A model generated the notes under the pieces. That model was given only the letters and a program-made list of their open reading frames with translations. It ran no database searches and had not been told where the DNA came from. This document shows, in pieces, positions 1 through 10,274 of a stretch of DNA of 64,000 nt. Numbering within the stretch: the first letter of the stretch is position 1; every line of letters begins with the position of its first letter. The stretch is from Datisca glomerata (taxonomy: Eukaryota > Streptophyta > Magnoliopsida > Cucurbitales > Datiscaceae). Where the stretch lies: assembly GCA_003255025.1 (NCBI GenBank), contig QANY01013389.1, positions 205,106 through 269,105 of the forward strand. The letters run 5' to 3'. Both the position numbers and the translations under genes were made by a program.

Positions 1-330
1 TTAAACAGGGAATCTTATTCTAATAATCACACTGATGATCCCATTTTCATATCCATGGGATGGAGAATCGGATGGTAAAATGAGCCACAGATTTAGTGAC
101 TGATATGTTTTTATTGGCAGGTAGAAGGGAATATGCAGTATGCCATTTATTAAATGTTGTTCGAACGGTGTCTAGAAAGTCTCAAGAGAAATCCTGAATT
201 TATCCCACCAAACGAAAAATTAGTTTGGGAGATCAATTTTAAGGACCCCAGGACAGATTCTGATAAACCACGTATGATTATGCACGAGATTCTGATAATA
301 AAAGACATAGGTAAATGATCAATATAATCT
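1..330 (+). pseudogene. Coding-like fragment, probably pararetroviral, unidentified
   Basis: One frame between about 165 and 317 reads through as a charged segment including KLVWEINFKDPRTD and MIMHEILIIKDIGK, ending in a stop. I do not recognise a domain. Its pattern resembles the minus-strand segment at 360-790, which ends in ...TIRNIMHIGQ. The two may be diverged copies of one viral region placed tail to tail. Assignment to the virus rests mainly on position next to the RT fragment. Confidence 0.3.
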
Positions 331-359
331 TAATAACTATACTTCTAGTAGTATGGGGG

Positions 360-790
360 TGAAGACCCTATTGCCCAATATGCATAATATTCCGGATAGT
401 AGCTTTGTTATAGGTGATAGGGCTATCAGTTCTGGTGGAATCATGGAGTGTATATGTAATCTCCATGGCGGCTGTTTCAAGCACAATATTCTTGTAAATA
501 TATTGATATTGTTCAAAATGAGTGGAAAATGCTTGAGTCAACATATATCTTTTCTTGATTTCCCATGGATCTTACATCCACTACTCATCTGCTATTTCAA
601 TGAAGAGAATGGTCTCTTCCGTAATATTGTTAAAGGTGTATTGTTCTGGTATTAAAAGGACATCTTTAGCAGATTTGCTTGAAGAAGTCTCTTGATTATT
701 GTTATAAGACTTGTTGAGACTTGGGAATTCTGTTGAGTAGGGATTTCCCCTACCGCGGTCCCTACAGCTTCGGCCTATGCTCCTGTTCAT
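360..790 (-). pseudogene. Coding-like fragment, probably pararetroviral, unidentified
   Basis: Read on the minus strand from 790, a 69-codon open segment (stop at 581-583) continues after the stop into a further coding-like stretch with WEIKKRYMLTQAF and QYQYIYKNIVLETA, then ATIRNIMHIGQ near 380. The composition (aromatic, Lys/Ile rich, few stops) is protein-like. I could not name a domain. It opposes the direction of the RT fragment immediately to its right, so an inversion breakpoint must lie between about 790 and 845. Confidence 0.3.
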
Positions 791-844
791 GAACTCTGTA
801 GATATTCACGGGTTAGAAAATCGGGTAAAGAATTCTGTTCACCT

Positions 845-1320
845 TTGATATGCCCAATATCAAAATCAAATATCACCGATTATAAACTTTGGAATAGAAA
901 AAAGCATATTATTTCTTTACCTCATCACCAGGATTTCGACGAAAAGTATATTCCTGCAAAATCTAGACCTAGTCAAATGAAAAAGGAATATCTTAAAATT
1001 TGTAAAACAAAAATTGACTCTTTACTACAGGAAAAACTCATTAGACCTAGCAAGTCTCCTTGGAGTTGTACAACATTTTATGTGTATAAGAATGCTGAAA
1101 TTGAACGAGGACAACCTCGTTTAGTCATCAATTACAAACCGCTTAATGATGCCCTCTAGTGGATTAAGTATCTTATCCCAAACGAAAAGGATCTTTTAGA
1201 TCATTTAAACAATTCAGTAGTTTTTTCTAAATTTGATTTAAAATCAGGATTTTGCCAAATTCAAATTGCTAAATAAGATCGATATAATACAACATTTACT
1301 GTTTTCTTTGGTCACTATGA
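845..1320 (+). pseudogene. Caulimovirid reverse transcriptase fragment
   Basis: The frame gives the N-terminal part of a caulimovirid RT: RPSKSPWSCTTFYVYKNAEI, then ERGQPRLVINYKPLND, then after a stop SKFDLKSGFCQIQIAK and, after another stop, a FTVFFGHYDWN-like segment. These match the family blocks around the first catalytic Asp (SKFD) and the aromatic FGHYEW block. Everything after that block is missing: the palm motif with the catalytic double Asp and all of RNase H. The next bases enter a different viral region. Stops in place of a Trp/Leu near 1157 and after QIQIAK show it is dead. This polymerase normally copies pregenomic RNA into DNA in the cytoplasm. Confidence 0.85.
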
Positions 1321-1795
1321 TTGGAACTCACTCAGAAGTAGCGGGATGAAATCCTTAATGCCTCTAAAATAAACATCAATCCTTTTAATCATACTGAAAC
1401 CCAAATCAAAGATGTGTTATACGCTAGCCTAAGCTATAATCCACCATTTTATTGGACCAGGAATTATAAATACAGACCGGCACAGAGAGCTTCTACAGAA
1501 CCTTCGTTGCCCTTCTCTAACCCATTTTAGATGGTATAAGGATGTGTTCCTAATGAAGCTCATGCAACGAACTGATGCTAATAGTGATCATTGGAAAGTC
1601 AAATTCATTGATGGCCTTCCTAATCTTTTTGCTGAAAAAGTTCGCAAGAAAATTAGGGATAAACACAACCAAATTGATATTCTCTATAACCAGCATACCT
1701 ATGGATCTCTCATTGCAGTAGTAATTGAAGAAGGTTTAGCCCTCTGCAATGATCTGAAACTTCAGCAACAAATGAAGAAACAGAAATTTGAGTGA
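1320..1795 (+). pseudogene. Caulimovirid coat protein, C-terminal half
   Basis: From about 1530 the frame reads WYKDVFLMKLMQRTD, then HWKVKFIDGLPNLFAEKV, then a YGSLIAVVIEEGLALCNDLK stretch, stopping at 1793-1795. This is the conserved part of a caulimovirid coat (gag-like) protein, which forms the icosahedral particle. The usual Cys-His zinc knuckle further on is absent, because the sequence breaks at about 1800 into the opposite-strand copy. Between 1330 and 1520 another frame is open for about 60 codons (INPFNHTETQIKDVLY...), which I cannot assign. The direct jump from RT into coat protein reverses the normal gene order, so this block is itself rearranged. Confidence 0.75.
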
Positions 1796-1799
1796 GACA

Positions 1800-2340
1800 A
1801 TTATCCCACCATCCTTTTAGAATACATGTAAAGCCATTGATAAGAAATCTGGCGATTTGATGGTCAGAAATATCATTCTGTTGGCAAACGGAAGCATACA
1901 TAATTATATGATGTATGGTTTCGAATACCTGATATTCAAATTTACCATCTATGTTCCATTCATAGATAGTTCTACCGTGGTAGGATTTTTGAGTATGAAG
2001 GTAGTTTTCTTCATACAAAATATCCTGAGGGGTAGGTCGAGGATAGTAATACTTACCGAGTCCAAGTAAAGTCATACACTGAGTAGACTTAGGGTAAGTA
2101 AGGTTATTGAGGCTATCATCAAAGTTTTTCTAGAGGTCAAGAATTTGAGAAAGAGTATATTCTTTTATTTCATCCTCAGTTACTAGTACAGATGAATCAC
2201 CGTGGTTCATCATATTAACTTGTTTAGGAGATTTGGGTCCTGATGGTTTTGGCTCACTTATTTTTAAATTCTTTATTTTTTTGATGAGAGTGACCATAAA
2301 GTTTTCCTTTTTTTGTACACTTTAACTTAAAATTTTGAAT
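1800..2340 (-). pseudogene. Caulimovirid coat protein, N-terminal half
   Basis: Read from about 2340 leftward the frame gives SEPKPSGPKSPKQVNMMNHG, a short acidic stretch, then KYYYPRPTPQDILYEENY, SYHGRTIYEWNIDGKFEYQV, HHIIMYASVCQQN and LKGWWDNCL. This is the typical N-terminal half of florendo-/petu-like coat proteins: the YYYPRPTPQD and YEWNIDG blocks, then the helix pair ending in GWWDN. The 121-codon open segment (1710-2075) runs past the inversion point, so its last ~30 residues are not viral coat protein read in sense. The matching C-terminal half sits on the other strand directly to the left. Confidence 0.8.
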
Positions 2341-3060
2341 TTCAAGAGGAGGCTTGATGTTGACTGGATGAAGGTTTAGAGGTTTAGGTTTCTATGGACC
2401 TTTATGCTGTTGATCTTCAATTTTATCATGTATATTATCTACCTGTTCCTCTATACGGGTAAGTTGATTACCTACGGTTTAGAGAAAAATGTTGGTATAA
2501 TTATTCTATTTGGTTAAATGTACTATGTCTTTGACCTTTAAAGTTTCTTGATTGGGTTATTCTGGAATCTCAACATAAGGAGAGATGACTAACGGTTTAG
2601 CGCTCTCACTGTAGGGGCTAACTCTAGAGATAACAGTGGATGATGGAAAAATTGGTAAGATTTTCCCGTTATCGAATCCAATTCTTATGTATGCCTGTGA
2701 GGACATTAATTTGATCATCATTAAGAAAGGGGTTCTTTCTTGGTAACCTCACAGTACCACTCAGGGAAGGATCTAAGGATCTGGTTACTCCAAAGATGGT
2801 AATAATACTGATCTTTGAGGATTTTTAACTGTTGAGAAGTATGAGCTTAAAAATACCATAAACGAAAATTCTGATATTTATCTTGCATAAAATTCTGGTT
2901 TAGATGCTTACGCAATTCACTATTAAGTGTAAAATCCACTAAATGTCAAATTGCATATCACTGGCAGTTGAGCTATTGGGCCTTTGGATGTTGGGTCTAT
3001 CTTCATAGATTGTATGAGGTATCTAGTTTTCTTATATATTGATACCTCTGATCTGGGCTT
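2340..3060 (-). pseudogene. Pararetroviral linker between movement and coat domains
   Basis: Translation from the movement-protein block continues through a low-similarity stretch with several stops and frame changes before the coat-protein start. Short readable pieces include a VEIPE segment followed by a possible heptad-like region near 2420-2560. No domain is recognised. In caulimovirids with one long polyprotein this interval is a variable linker, often with coiled coil. That role is inferred from position only. Confidence 0.4.
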
Positions 3061-3994
3061 CTAGTATCTCAGAATTGATGGATTCTACAGAAGAAGGTCT
3101 GAAAGATTTTAGAAAATCTATGTTATAGGGCATGTTACTCTTATAACTTGTACTAGAAAGGCTTCTAGTATGAGGTTTCTGAAAGCGAAGATAAATATTA
3201 CCTCCATGCATTTGGACAATATCTTCAATGGATTGTTTGATGATTGGTCTGGTGGGGACAACATTAGGAATTTACCATTTGTCTGGAAAAGTAATTTCCT
3301 CCCAAGGTATCATCCTAGGGATGGCTACTTGACTGCTGAAGAGATTGGTGTCGATGAGGACAGTATGTTCCTGTTCACTCTGTTTTCTGGTATATGGGTT
3401 CAAGGTAGAGAGAACCTTCAGATGGATTCTGAAAAGTATCACAAAAGGAGGAGATTTTGAGATATACTAATAACCATGCGAAATAACTCTAAGCTCTAAG
3501 ACTTTAGAGATATTACTATCAAAAAGTGTAACACTTAAATTCGAATAAATATTAAAATAAACAGGCCCATAGGAGAAGCTAGTTTCAATAGCTCCCATGA
3601 GAGATGTTTTCCAGTTGAGGCACCGTCCATCTCAGATGGTACACTGAATAATGGTATTTTGACCAAGTAAGGTCAAAGGCTTAAATGTAATTTGTACAAG
3701 TCCTATATGCACATACTTGTATGTTTGCAGGAAAGGATGCAGATCATGAACATGCAATAGATATACAATATCATCATTATTATGTAATGGTATGGCATGC
3801 TCAAATGTTTTAATAATTTTTCTACTGGTAAAATCAAATGTTTCAATTTTATATATGGTTTCTGGTTTAACCTTAGGGATTGTCCATTTATCTAAGGCTT
3901 CTTTAACATCCTGGTAAGCTATTATTTATGTTGCTTTTGAAGTTGAAGCTACTGTATTTGCTACCGATGACAACGAAGAAGCAATTTCACTCAT
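3060..3994 (-). pseudogene. Caulimovirid movement protein (30K superfamily)
   Basis: The likely start is the ATG at 3994-3992, about 65 bases after the primer site. The frame runs through TIPKVKPETIYKIETFDFTS, KTFEHAIPLHNN, KYVHIGLVQITFKPLTLLG, WKTSLMGAIETSFSYGPVYF and LELRVISHGY. After a stop it continues with PWEEITFPDKW. The hydrophobic strand, the single conserved Asp region and the (L/I)G...QI..KPL block are those of the 30K superfamily, which dilates plasmodesmata so virus can pass from cell to cell. At least three stops break the frame. Its place straight after the primer site is the expected gene order. Confidence 0.8.
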
Positions 3995-4057
3995 ATTTTT
4001 TTTTATCATGCATAAATAACTTAAAGAAAATATTATCATAATATAACCAAGACGATT

Positions 4058-4073
4058 CATGGCTCTGATACCA
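4058..4073 (-). promoter_or_regulatory. Primer-binding site, initiator-Met tRNA (caulimovirid)
   Basis: The minus strand reads TGGTATCAGAGCCATG, complementary to the 3' end of plant initiator-methionine tRNA and the standard minus-strand primer site of caulimovirids. It defines the viral zero point and confirms the direction of the movement-coat block. Confidence 0.9.
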
Positions 4074-4086
4074 ACTGGGTTGTGTC

Positions 4087-4130
4087 ATCCACTAGATTAG
4101 GTATCCTATCCCAAATAAAAATGATCTTTT
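4087..4130 (+). pseudogene. Small second RT fragment
   Basis: A plus-strand frame reads IRYPIPNKNDLL, the block that follows the LVINYKPLN motif of caulimovirid RT. It is nearly the same DNA as 1155-1200 (tatcccaaa...gatctttta). It lies about 14 bases beyond the minus-strand primer site, so a plus-strand RT piece is joined head-on to the viral start. Confidence 0.65.
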
Positions 4131-4524
4131 AATAGTGCATTAGTTGCAAAGTTGATGATTTCAATTCCATAGACTTGGAATTCTGACCCTCTAATAGTGA
4201 ACTTTAAAAACAAGTATGAAAAGTTCATAATAAGAAAAAAATGCACTCTTTCTTTACACCTACTTTGGCTTATTTTGTATAAAATAATAAAGAAAAATGA
4301 AATATTTTTCCCTTTTTAACTACATATGGCTTTATGATATATTTTCCAAGATATTTTATGAAGATGATAACATTGAAGCCTTTTAGAGGCCAATTTCTTA
4401 GATATGTTCTCCTTCAAGTCCATGTTGCAAAACATCGTTAACTCAAGCTAAATATACTAGAAGAGATATGAAGATAAAAGTTTTCTGATTAATCATATAA
4501 TATGTTATTTAATATAGTGACAGT
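4131..4524. other. AT-rich spacer between pararetrovirus and Tat-A
   Basis: No coding or repeat structure was recognised. It ends at ACAGT, the bases just before the Tat-A LTR. Confidence 0.5.
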
Positions 4525-5227
4525 TGCACAAGTAATAAATATTCATTGTCACGTGGGCAAAGGGACCTACCCAAGACTCGTGGAAAGTGTCAAAAAAGCA
4601 TAAACGGGTGGCGGACCGAAGTCGTGAGATATTCACAAATGAGAGATCATCGCCTCAAAGACATGAACCAACATCTCGAGAATAGGGGATCATCACCTCA
4701 AAGACGGGACAAAACGTCAGAACAAAAAAGAGGTTCGGACCGACAATCTAGTGGCCCTGATTGATTAGGCAAGTTGGGTGACCCGGTCAAGATAGGTTGG
4801 TAGGCCACCAAGTGGTTCAGACTGATGGGCTCAGAACCACATGAAATCGTTAAGTGGCAGTGATTGATGGGTTGCTGAGTGAGACAGATATGAAATAAGG
4901 AATATAAAAAACCTATACCAAGTAGAGATGATCTCCACGAATAGGTGTGATCCCTAGTTTTAATGAGTGCCTCGTCTTATACTTATTGCCTCGTCTTATA
5001 CTTATTATTTTAATCAAATCCATGTAATAAGGGAAGTCTTTAAAAGAGCAATGTATTCAGTAAAAGAGAACATTCAAGGCAATCCATACATATAGGACAC
5101 AGAGCATTTACTCCTGATGATTTTAGATTATCATAATCTCCCTATATCTCATTAATACTTACGTAAATTCATCCTTATTAAGAGATTTTTCCCTAATCTT
5201 CAAAGGGATGGGAAAAATCCTTTCCAT
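4525..5227 (+). repeat. Tat-A 5' LTR
   Basis: It aligns with 17038-17596 over most of its length (both hold gggacctacc, gggtggcgga, gaagtcgtgagatattcaca and tataggacaca). The start is set by TGnACAGATAAA, shared with the LARD LTRs. The end is set by ...TTTCCA just before the primer-site motif. A TATAAAAA at 4903-4910 is a candidate promoter box. The last ~93 bases (from 5135) belong to the first unit of the five-fold tandem repeat. Confidence 0.8.
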
Positions 5228-8200
5228 TTTGGTACTTTCATTGAAAGTCTGAGAAAAAAAACTCAAGAGACCTATCCTACAAAATCGCAAACATGCGTAG
5301 AATCAGATCCAACACAGCTCTAAATGGAGACAACAGGCCCAAAAACAGAGATGAGCAGGCAGATCAACCGACCCCACCAACATAAATGCTGCAGACGATC
5401 TTGAACGGGATGAACGAATGGAAATAAGGAATACTGAAGCAATGCATAATGCATGGCAGAATGTACAAGAGCAAATCAACACAATACAACAGGAACTCGT
5501 AAAAACACAAGCAGGGTTAGCCAGGGGGTGAATAATGATGAACAGGAAGCTCACTCTAAGGGTGACCAACGAGATAAAAAGAAGGAGACCGTGAGAAGAA
5601 GAAAAAGTCCAATCACAAAACCTTGTGAAGGAAACTACAAGAGAGGCTCAGAAATCCCGAATCATGTCAAAAGAAGCAATCCAAGAGCTATTCGACCAAA
5701 AGATGATAGAGGTAAGAAATCTCGGGAGTACGGGAAAAAATGACATTGAGTCTCTTATCAGGACACCATTAAACTCAAAAAATGACCTTGAATCTCCCTA
5801 TATCTCATTAATACTTACATAAATTCATCCTTATCAAGAGATTTCCACCCTAATCTTGAATGGGACGGGAAAAATCATTTCCATTTTGGTACTTTCATTG
5901 AGAGTCTGAGAAAAAAAACTCAAGAGACCTACCCTACAAAATCGCAAACATGCCTAGAATCAGATCCAACACGGTTCTAAATGGAGACAACAGGCCCACA
6001 AACAGAGATGAGCAGGTAGATCAACTGACCCCACCAACATAAATGATGCAGACGATCTTGAACGGGATGAACGAACGGAAAGAAGGAATACTGAAGCAAT
6101 GCATAAGGCATGGCAGAATGTACAAGAGAAAATCAACGCGCTACAACAGGAACTCGTGAAAACACAAGCAGGGGTTAGCCAGGGGGTGAATAATGATGAA
6201 CAGGAAACCCACTCTGAGGGTGACCAACGAGATAAAAAGCAAGGGGACCGTGAGAAGAAGAAAAAGTCCAATCACAAAACCTTGTGAAGGAAACCACAGG
6301 AGAGGCTCGGCAATCCCGAATCATGTCAAAAGCAGTAATCCAAGAGGTAAGGAATCTCGGGAGTACGAGAAAAAATGACCTTGAGTCTCTTATCACGACA
6401 CCATTAAACTCAAAAAATGACCTTGAATCTCCCTATATCTCATTAATACTTACATAAATTCATCTTTATCAGGAGATTTTCCCCCTAATCTTGAATGGGA
6501 CGGGAAAAATCCTTTCCATTTTGGTACTTTCATTAAGAGTCTGAGAAAAAAAACTCAAGAGACCTACCCTACAAAATCGCAAACATGCCTAGAATCAGAT
6601 CTAACACGGCTCTAAATGGAGACAACAGGCCCACAAACAGAGATGAGCAGGCAGATCAACCGACCCCACCAACATAAATGCTGCAGACAATCTTGAACGG
6701 GATGAACGAATGGAAAGAAGAAATACTGAAGCAATGCATAATGCATGGCAGAATGCACAAGAGCAAATCAACACGCTACAACAGGAACTCGTGAAAACAC
6801 AAGCCGGGGTTAGCCAGCGGGTGAATAATGATGAACAGGAAACCCACTCTGAGGGTAACCAACGAGATAAAAAGCAAGGGGACCGTGAGAAGAAGAAAAA
6901 GTCCAATAAAAAAACCTTGTGAAGGAAACCACAAGAGACGCTCGGCGATCCCGAATCATGTCAAAAGAAGCAATCCAAGAGCTATTCGACCAAAAGATGA
7001 TGGAGGTAAGGAATCTCGGGAGTACGGGAAAAAATGACCTTGAGTCTCTTATCAGGACACCATTAAACTCAGAAAATGACATTGAATCTCCCTATATCTC
7101 ATTAATACTTACGTAAATTCATCTTTATCAAGAGATTTTTCCCCTAATCTTGAATGGGACAGGAAAAATCCTTTCCATTTTGGTACTTTCATTGAGAGTC
7201 TGAGAAAAAAAACTCAAGAGACTTACCTTACAAAATTGCAAACATGCCTAGAATTAGATCTAACACGGCTCTAAATGGAGACAACAGGCCCACAAACGGA
7301 GATGAGCAGGCAGATCAACCGACCCCACCAACATAAATGCTGCAGACGATCTTGAACGGGATGAACGAATGGAAAGAAGGAATACTGAAGCAATGCATAA
7401 TGCATGGCAGAATGTAGAAGAGCAAATCAACACGCTACAACAAGAAATCGTGAAAACACAAGCAGGGGTTGGCCAGGGGTGAATAATGATGAACAGGAAA
7501 CCCACTCTGAGGGTGACCAACGAGATAAAAAGCAAGGGGACCGTGAGAAGAAGAAAAAGTACAATCATGAAACCTGGTGAAAGAAACCACAAGAGAGGCT
7601 CGGCAATCCTGAATCATGTCAAAAGAAGCAATCCAAGAGCTATTCGACCAAAAGATGATGGAGGTAAGGAATCTCGGGAGTACGGAAAAAAATGACATTG
7701 AGTCTCTTATCAGGACACCATTAAACTCAAAAAATGACCTTGAATCTCCCTATATCTCATTAATACTTACATAAATTCATCTTTATCAAGGGATTTTTCC
7801 CCTAATCTTGAATGGGACGGGAAAAATTCTTTCCATTTTGGTACTTTCATTGAGAGTCTGAGAAAAAAAACTCAAGAGACCTATCCTACAAAATCACAAA
7901 ACATGCCTAGAATCAGATCCAACACGGCTCTAAATGGAGACAACAGGCCCACAAACGGAGATGAGCAGGCAGATTAACCGACCCCACCAACATAAATGCT
8001 GCAGACGATCTTTAACGGGATGAACGAATAAAAAGAAGGAATACTGAAGCAATGCATAATGCATGGCAGAATGTACAAGAGCAAATCACACGCTACAACA
8101 GGAACTCGTGAAAACACAAGCAGGGGTTAGCCAGGGGGTGAATAATGATGAATAGGAAACCCACTCTCAGGTTAACAACGAGATAAAAAGCAAGGGGACC

Positions 8201-8385
8201 GTGAGAAGAAGAAAAAGTCCAATCACAAAACCTTGTGAAGGAAACCACAGGAGAGGCTTGGCAATCCTGAATCATGTCAAAAGAAGCAATCCAAGAGCTA
8301 TTCGACCAAAAGATGATGGAGGTAAGGAATCTCGGGAGTATGGCAAAAAATGACCTTGAGTCTCTTATCAGGACACCATTAAACC
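5135..8385 (+). repeat. Five tandem copies of LTR-end/primer-site/gag-start segment
   Basis: Units begin with AATCTCCCTATATCTCATTA at 5135, 5791, 6426, 7085 and 7743, giving lengths of 656, 635, 659, 658 and about 643 bases. Each unit carries the last ~93 bases of the LTR, the primer-site motif, the leader, a gag start codon (MPRIRSN-like) and about 120 gag codons. The second unit lacks about 24 bases (the segment for IQELFDQKM). Only the fifth unit continues into the rest of gag. The copies differ by scattered changes, so the duplication is not recent and is unlikely to be an assembly artefact. Confidence 0.9.
5228..5255 (+). promoter_or_regulatory. Tat-A primer-site/leader motif
   Basis: TTTTGGTACTTTCATTGAAA follows the LTR directly. 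A near-identical motif (TTTGGTGCTTTCATTGAAAG) follows the LARD left LTR at 22125, and a decayed form precedes Tat-B gag at 52544-52570(-). The position is that of a tRNA primer-binding site. I do not assign the tRNA. Confidence 0.65.
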
Positions 8386-9300
8386 CAAAAGTTCTAGCAG
8401 CACTCGTACCCAAAAAATTCATTACACCCAGGTTCAAATGCTACGAAGGGAACTCTAATCCTATAGACCATCTTCAACGATTCTGACAAGACATGGTGTT
8501 GTACCAACACGATGACAAGATGATGTGTAGAATGTTTCCTACCAGTTTAGATGGAATGACTTTGAAGTGGTACCACTCCTTACCAATGCATTCAATCATA
8601 AACTTCACTATTATGTCCTCTGTTTCCATAGAATAGTACTCAACTTACCGTACTGTCATAGAAGACTCAGAACATCTAATGACGATCTCCACTAAGGAAG
8701 GGGAGTCCTTGTGGGAGTATACTCATCGCTTTAAAGATGAACTGGCCAAGGTCGAGAACTGTGACGTCCGGTTCGCCAGATTGGCCTTCTGATGAGGTCT
8801 GGACCCAGAGTCACCCTTCTTCAAGGACCTATTCAAAGTGAAGCCAATTTCCATGGGAGAGGTTTTTCAATGGGCTGGAGCCTATATTACATTAGAGGAA
8901 GAGAAGATGAGTATATGAAGAAAGGTTGAACAAAATGAAGAAGCATCTCAGAAGCGGGAAAGAAGCTTAAGACCTGAAGGAAGGAAGCATCACAAAATAG
9001 AAAGAACATATGGGAAGAAACTTCAACAAAACAAGAATGCCCACCAGAGGCGAGATTTTGATAGAACCCACCCGAGGGACAAGGTCTACGCACCGTTGAC
9101 CATCCTAGTCAAACAAATACTGAAGACAATTAAGGACAAACCTTGGCTGAAAAAGACCAGTCTCGTTCACTAAGGAACCTAGGTACAAAGACAAAAACAA
9201 ATATTTCTCCTATCACAAGAGCAACATACATTACACGCGAGACCACTTCCAGCTCAAAAACTATATTGAGTAGTTGATCAAAGAATGATACCTTAGCCAA
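7900..9300 (+). pseudogene. gag: Tat-A gag
   Basis: This is the structural protein that forms the virus-like particle. The copy starting in the fifth tandem unit continues as SKEAIQELFDQKMMEVRNLG, FITPRFKCYEGNSNPIDHL, MMCRMFPTSLDGMTLKWYHS and WEYTHRFKDELAKVEN. These match the retrotransposon gag core of the Tat clade, in which F..Y.G..DP..H, the C..FP..L.G.A..W block and the E.L..Y..RF block follow in order. A degenerate zinc-knuckle region (YFSYHKSNIHYTRDHFQLK) lies near 9200, with expected Cys residues replaced. Stops at about 8485, 8634 and 8791 break the frame. The first ~120 codons are present five times upstream. Confidence 0.85.
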
Positions 9301-9479
9301 TTTGTGAAAAGAGATGAACAGAAATGCGAGACTGAGACAGATTGCCGAGAAGAAGATAGGAAGAATAAGGAGAAACTGCCCCTTCGCATCGTTGATATAA
9401 TTATAGCATTAACCGAGCAAGAAAGAATAACAAGAAGAGAAAGGAAGATATAATGCAAGCGACCAATGTTAGAAATACA

Positions 9480-9960
9480 TCAACAAAAGACCTCAAGCTA
9501 CAATAGTGACTCGCCGCTAGTGTTCGACGACTTTAATCTAGAAAATGATGAGCACCACAATGATGCCCTCGTCATTTAAATTCAAGTCGACAACTACTTG
9601 TTAAGAAAGTTCTTGGTAGACGATGGAAGTGCAGTGAACATCTTGTATCGGGCGACCATGGAGAAAATGTCCATGGGAGATAAAAAATTACAAGGAACTT
9701 CATAGTCGTTGATCAATTTCAACGGAGCCATCAACTATTCAGAATGAACTCTAACGCTCCCAGTAAGCGCAGGCCCATTTAACTGTATGAGCAATTTCAT
9801 GGTACCGGGAACAACTTCCCCGTACAATGTGATCCTAGGAAGGACCAGGCTCCATAAAATGAAGGTTGTACCCTCGACATTCTATCAAGTATTGAAGTAC
9901 ACGTCCCTAGAAGGAGTGAAAACAATAAAAGGGGACCAGGCCGTGACTCGTATTTGTTCA
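9480..9960 (+). pseudogene. pol: Tat-A aspartic protease domain
   Basis: The frame reads VFDDFNLENDEHHNDALVI, a stop, IQVDNYLLRKFLVDDGSAVN, then TTSPYNVILGRTRLHKMKVV. The ILGR motif with the flap region and the preceding active-site loop identify a retropepsin-like protease that cuts the Gag-Pol precursor. The active site reads DDGSA instead of the usual D-T/S-G-S/A. Tat-B has the same DDGSA at its protease, so this is a feature of the family rather than damage in one copy. Stops occur at about 9580 and 9747. Confidence 0.8.
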
Positions 9961-10274
9961 GTAACCGCTTTAGAATCTACAGAAAGGACGAGGCACCGTG
10001 AATCTATAGCAATTATATGGAGAAGGGCAAGACGATCCAAGGTATGAGGCGGGAGAGGAAACGAAGCCCATATGCTTTGAAGAAGGGACCCTAAAAATGG
10101 CAAACGTTAGTACCCGACTCGAAGAAAATAAGAAAAAGAAGTTGATAGAATCCCTAAGGGAAAATAAAGATATGTTTGCAGCAGTGGCGCAGGAAATGCC
10201 CGACATCCCATAAGAAATCATCTACCATAGGTTGAACACTGATCCCCTCTATGAAACCTATGAAATAAAAAAAT

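Larger units (their letters stand above)
1..4130. mobile_element. Endogenous pararetrovirus (Caulimoviridae), rearranged and decayed
   Basis: The block holds caulimovirid pieces on both strands. On the minus strand, in viral order, are the initiator-Met tRNA primer site, movement protein, a linker and the N-terminal half of coat protein. On the plus strand are a reverse transcriptase fragment and the C-terminal half of coat protein. The two halves meet tail to tail near 1800. A second small RT fragment follows the primer site at about 4090(+). All frames carry stops. Such scrambled copies are usual for endogenous caulimovirids, which have no integrase and enter chromosomes by illegitimate recombination. 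The genus is not resolved; a florendovirus- or petuvirus-like virus fits the movement-coat order on one frame. The left edge lies outside the window. Confidence 0.85.

Noticed and set aside
3170..3460. 96-codon plus-strand frame
   Set aside because: Shadow of the minus-strand viral movement protein region.
5303..7698. Repeated minus-strand frames of 70-110 codons with hydrophobic segments
   Set aside because: They are the reverse of the gag start repeated in each tandem unit. The plus strand carries the real gag reading.
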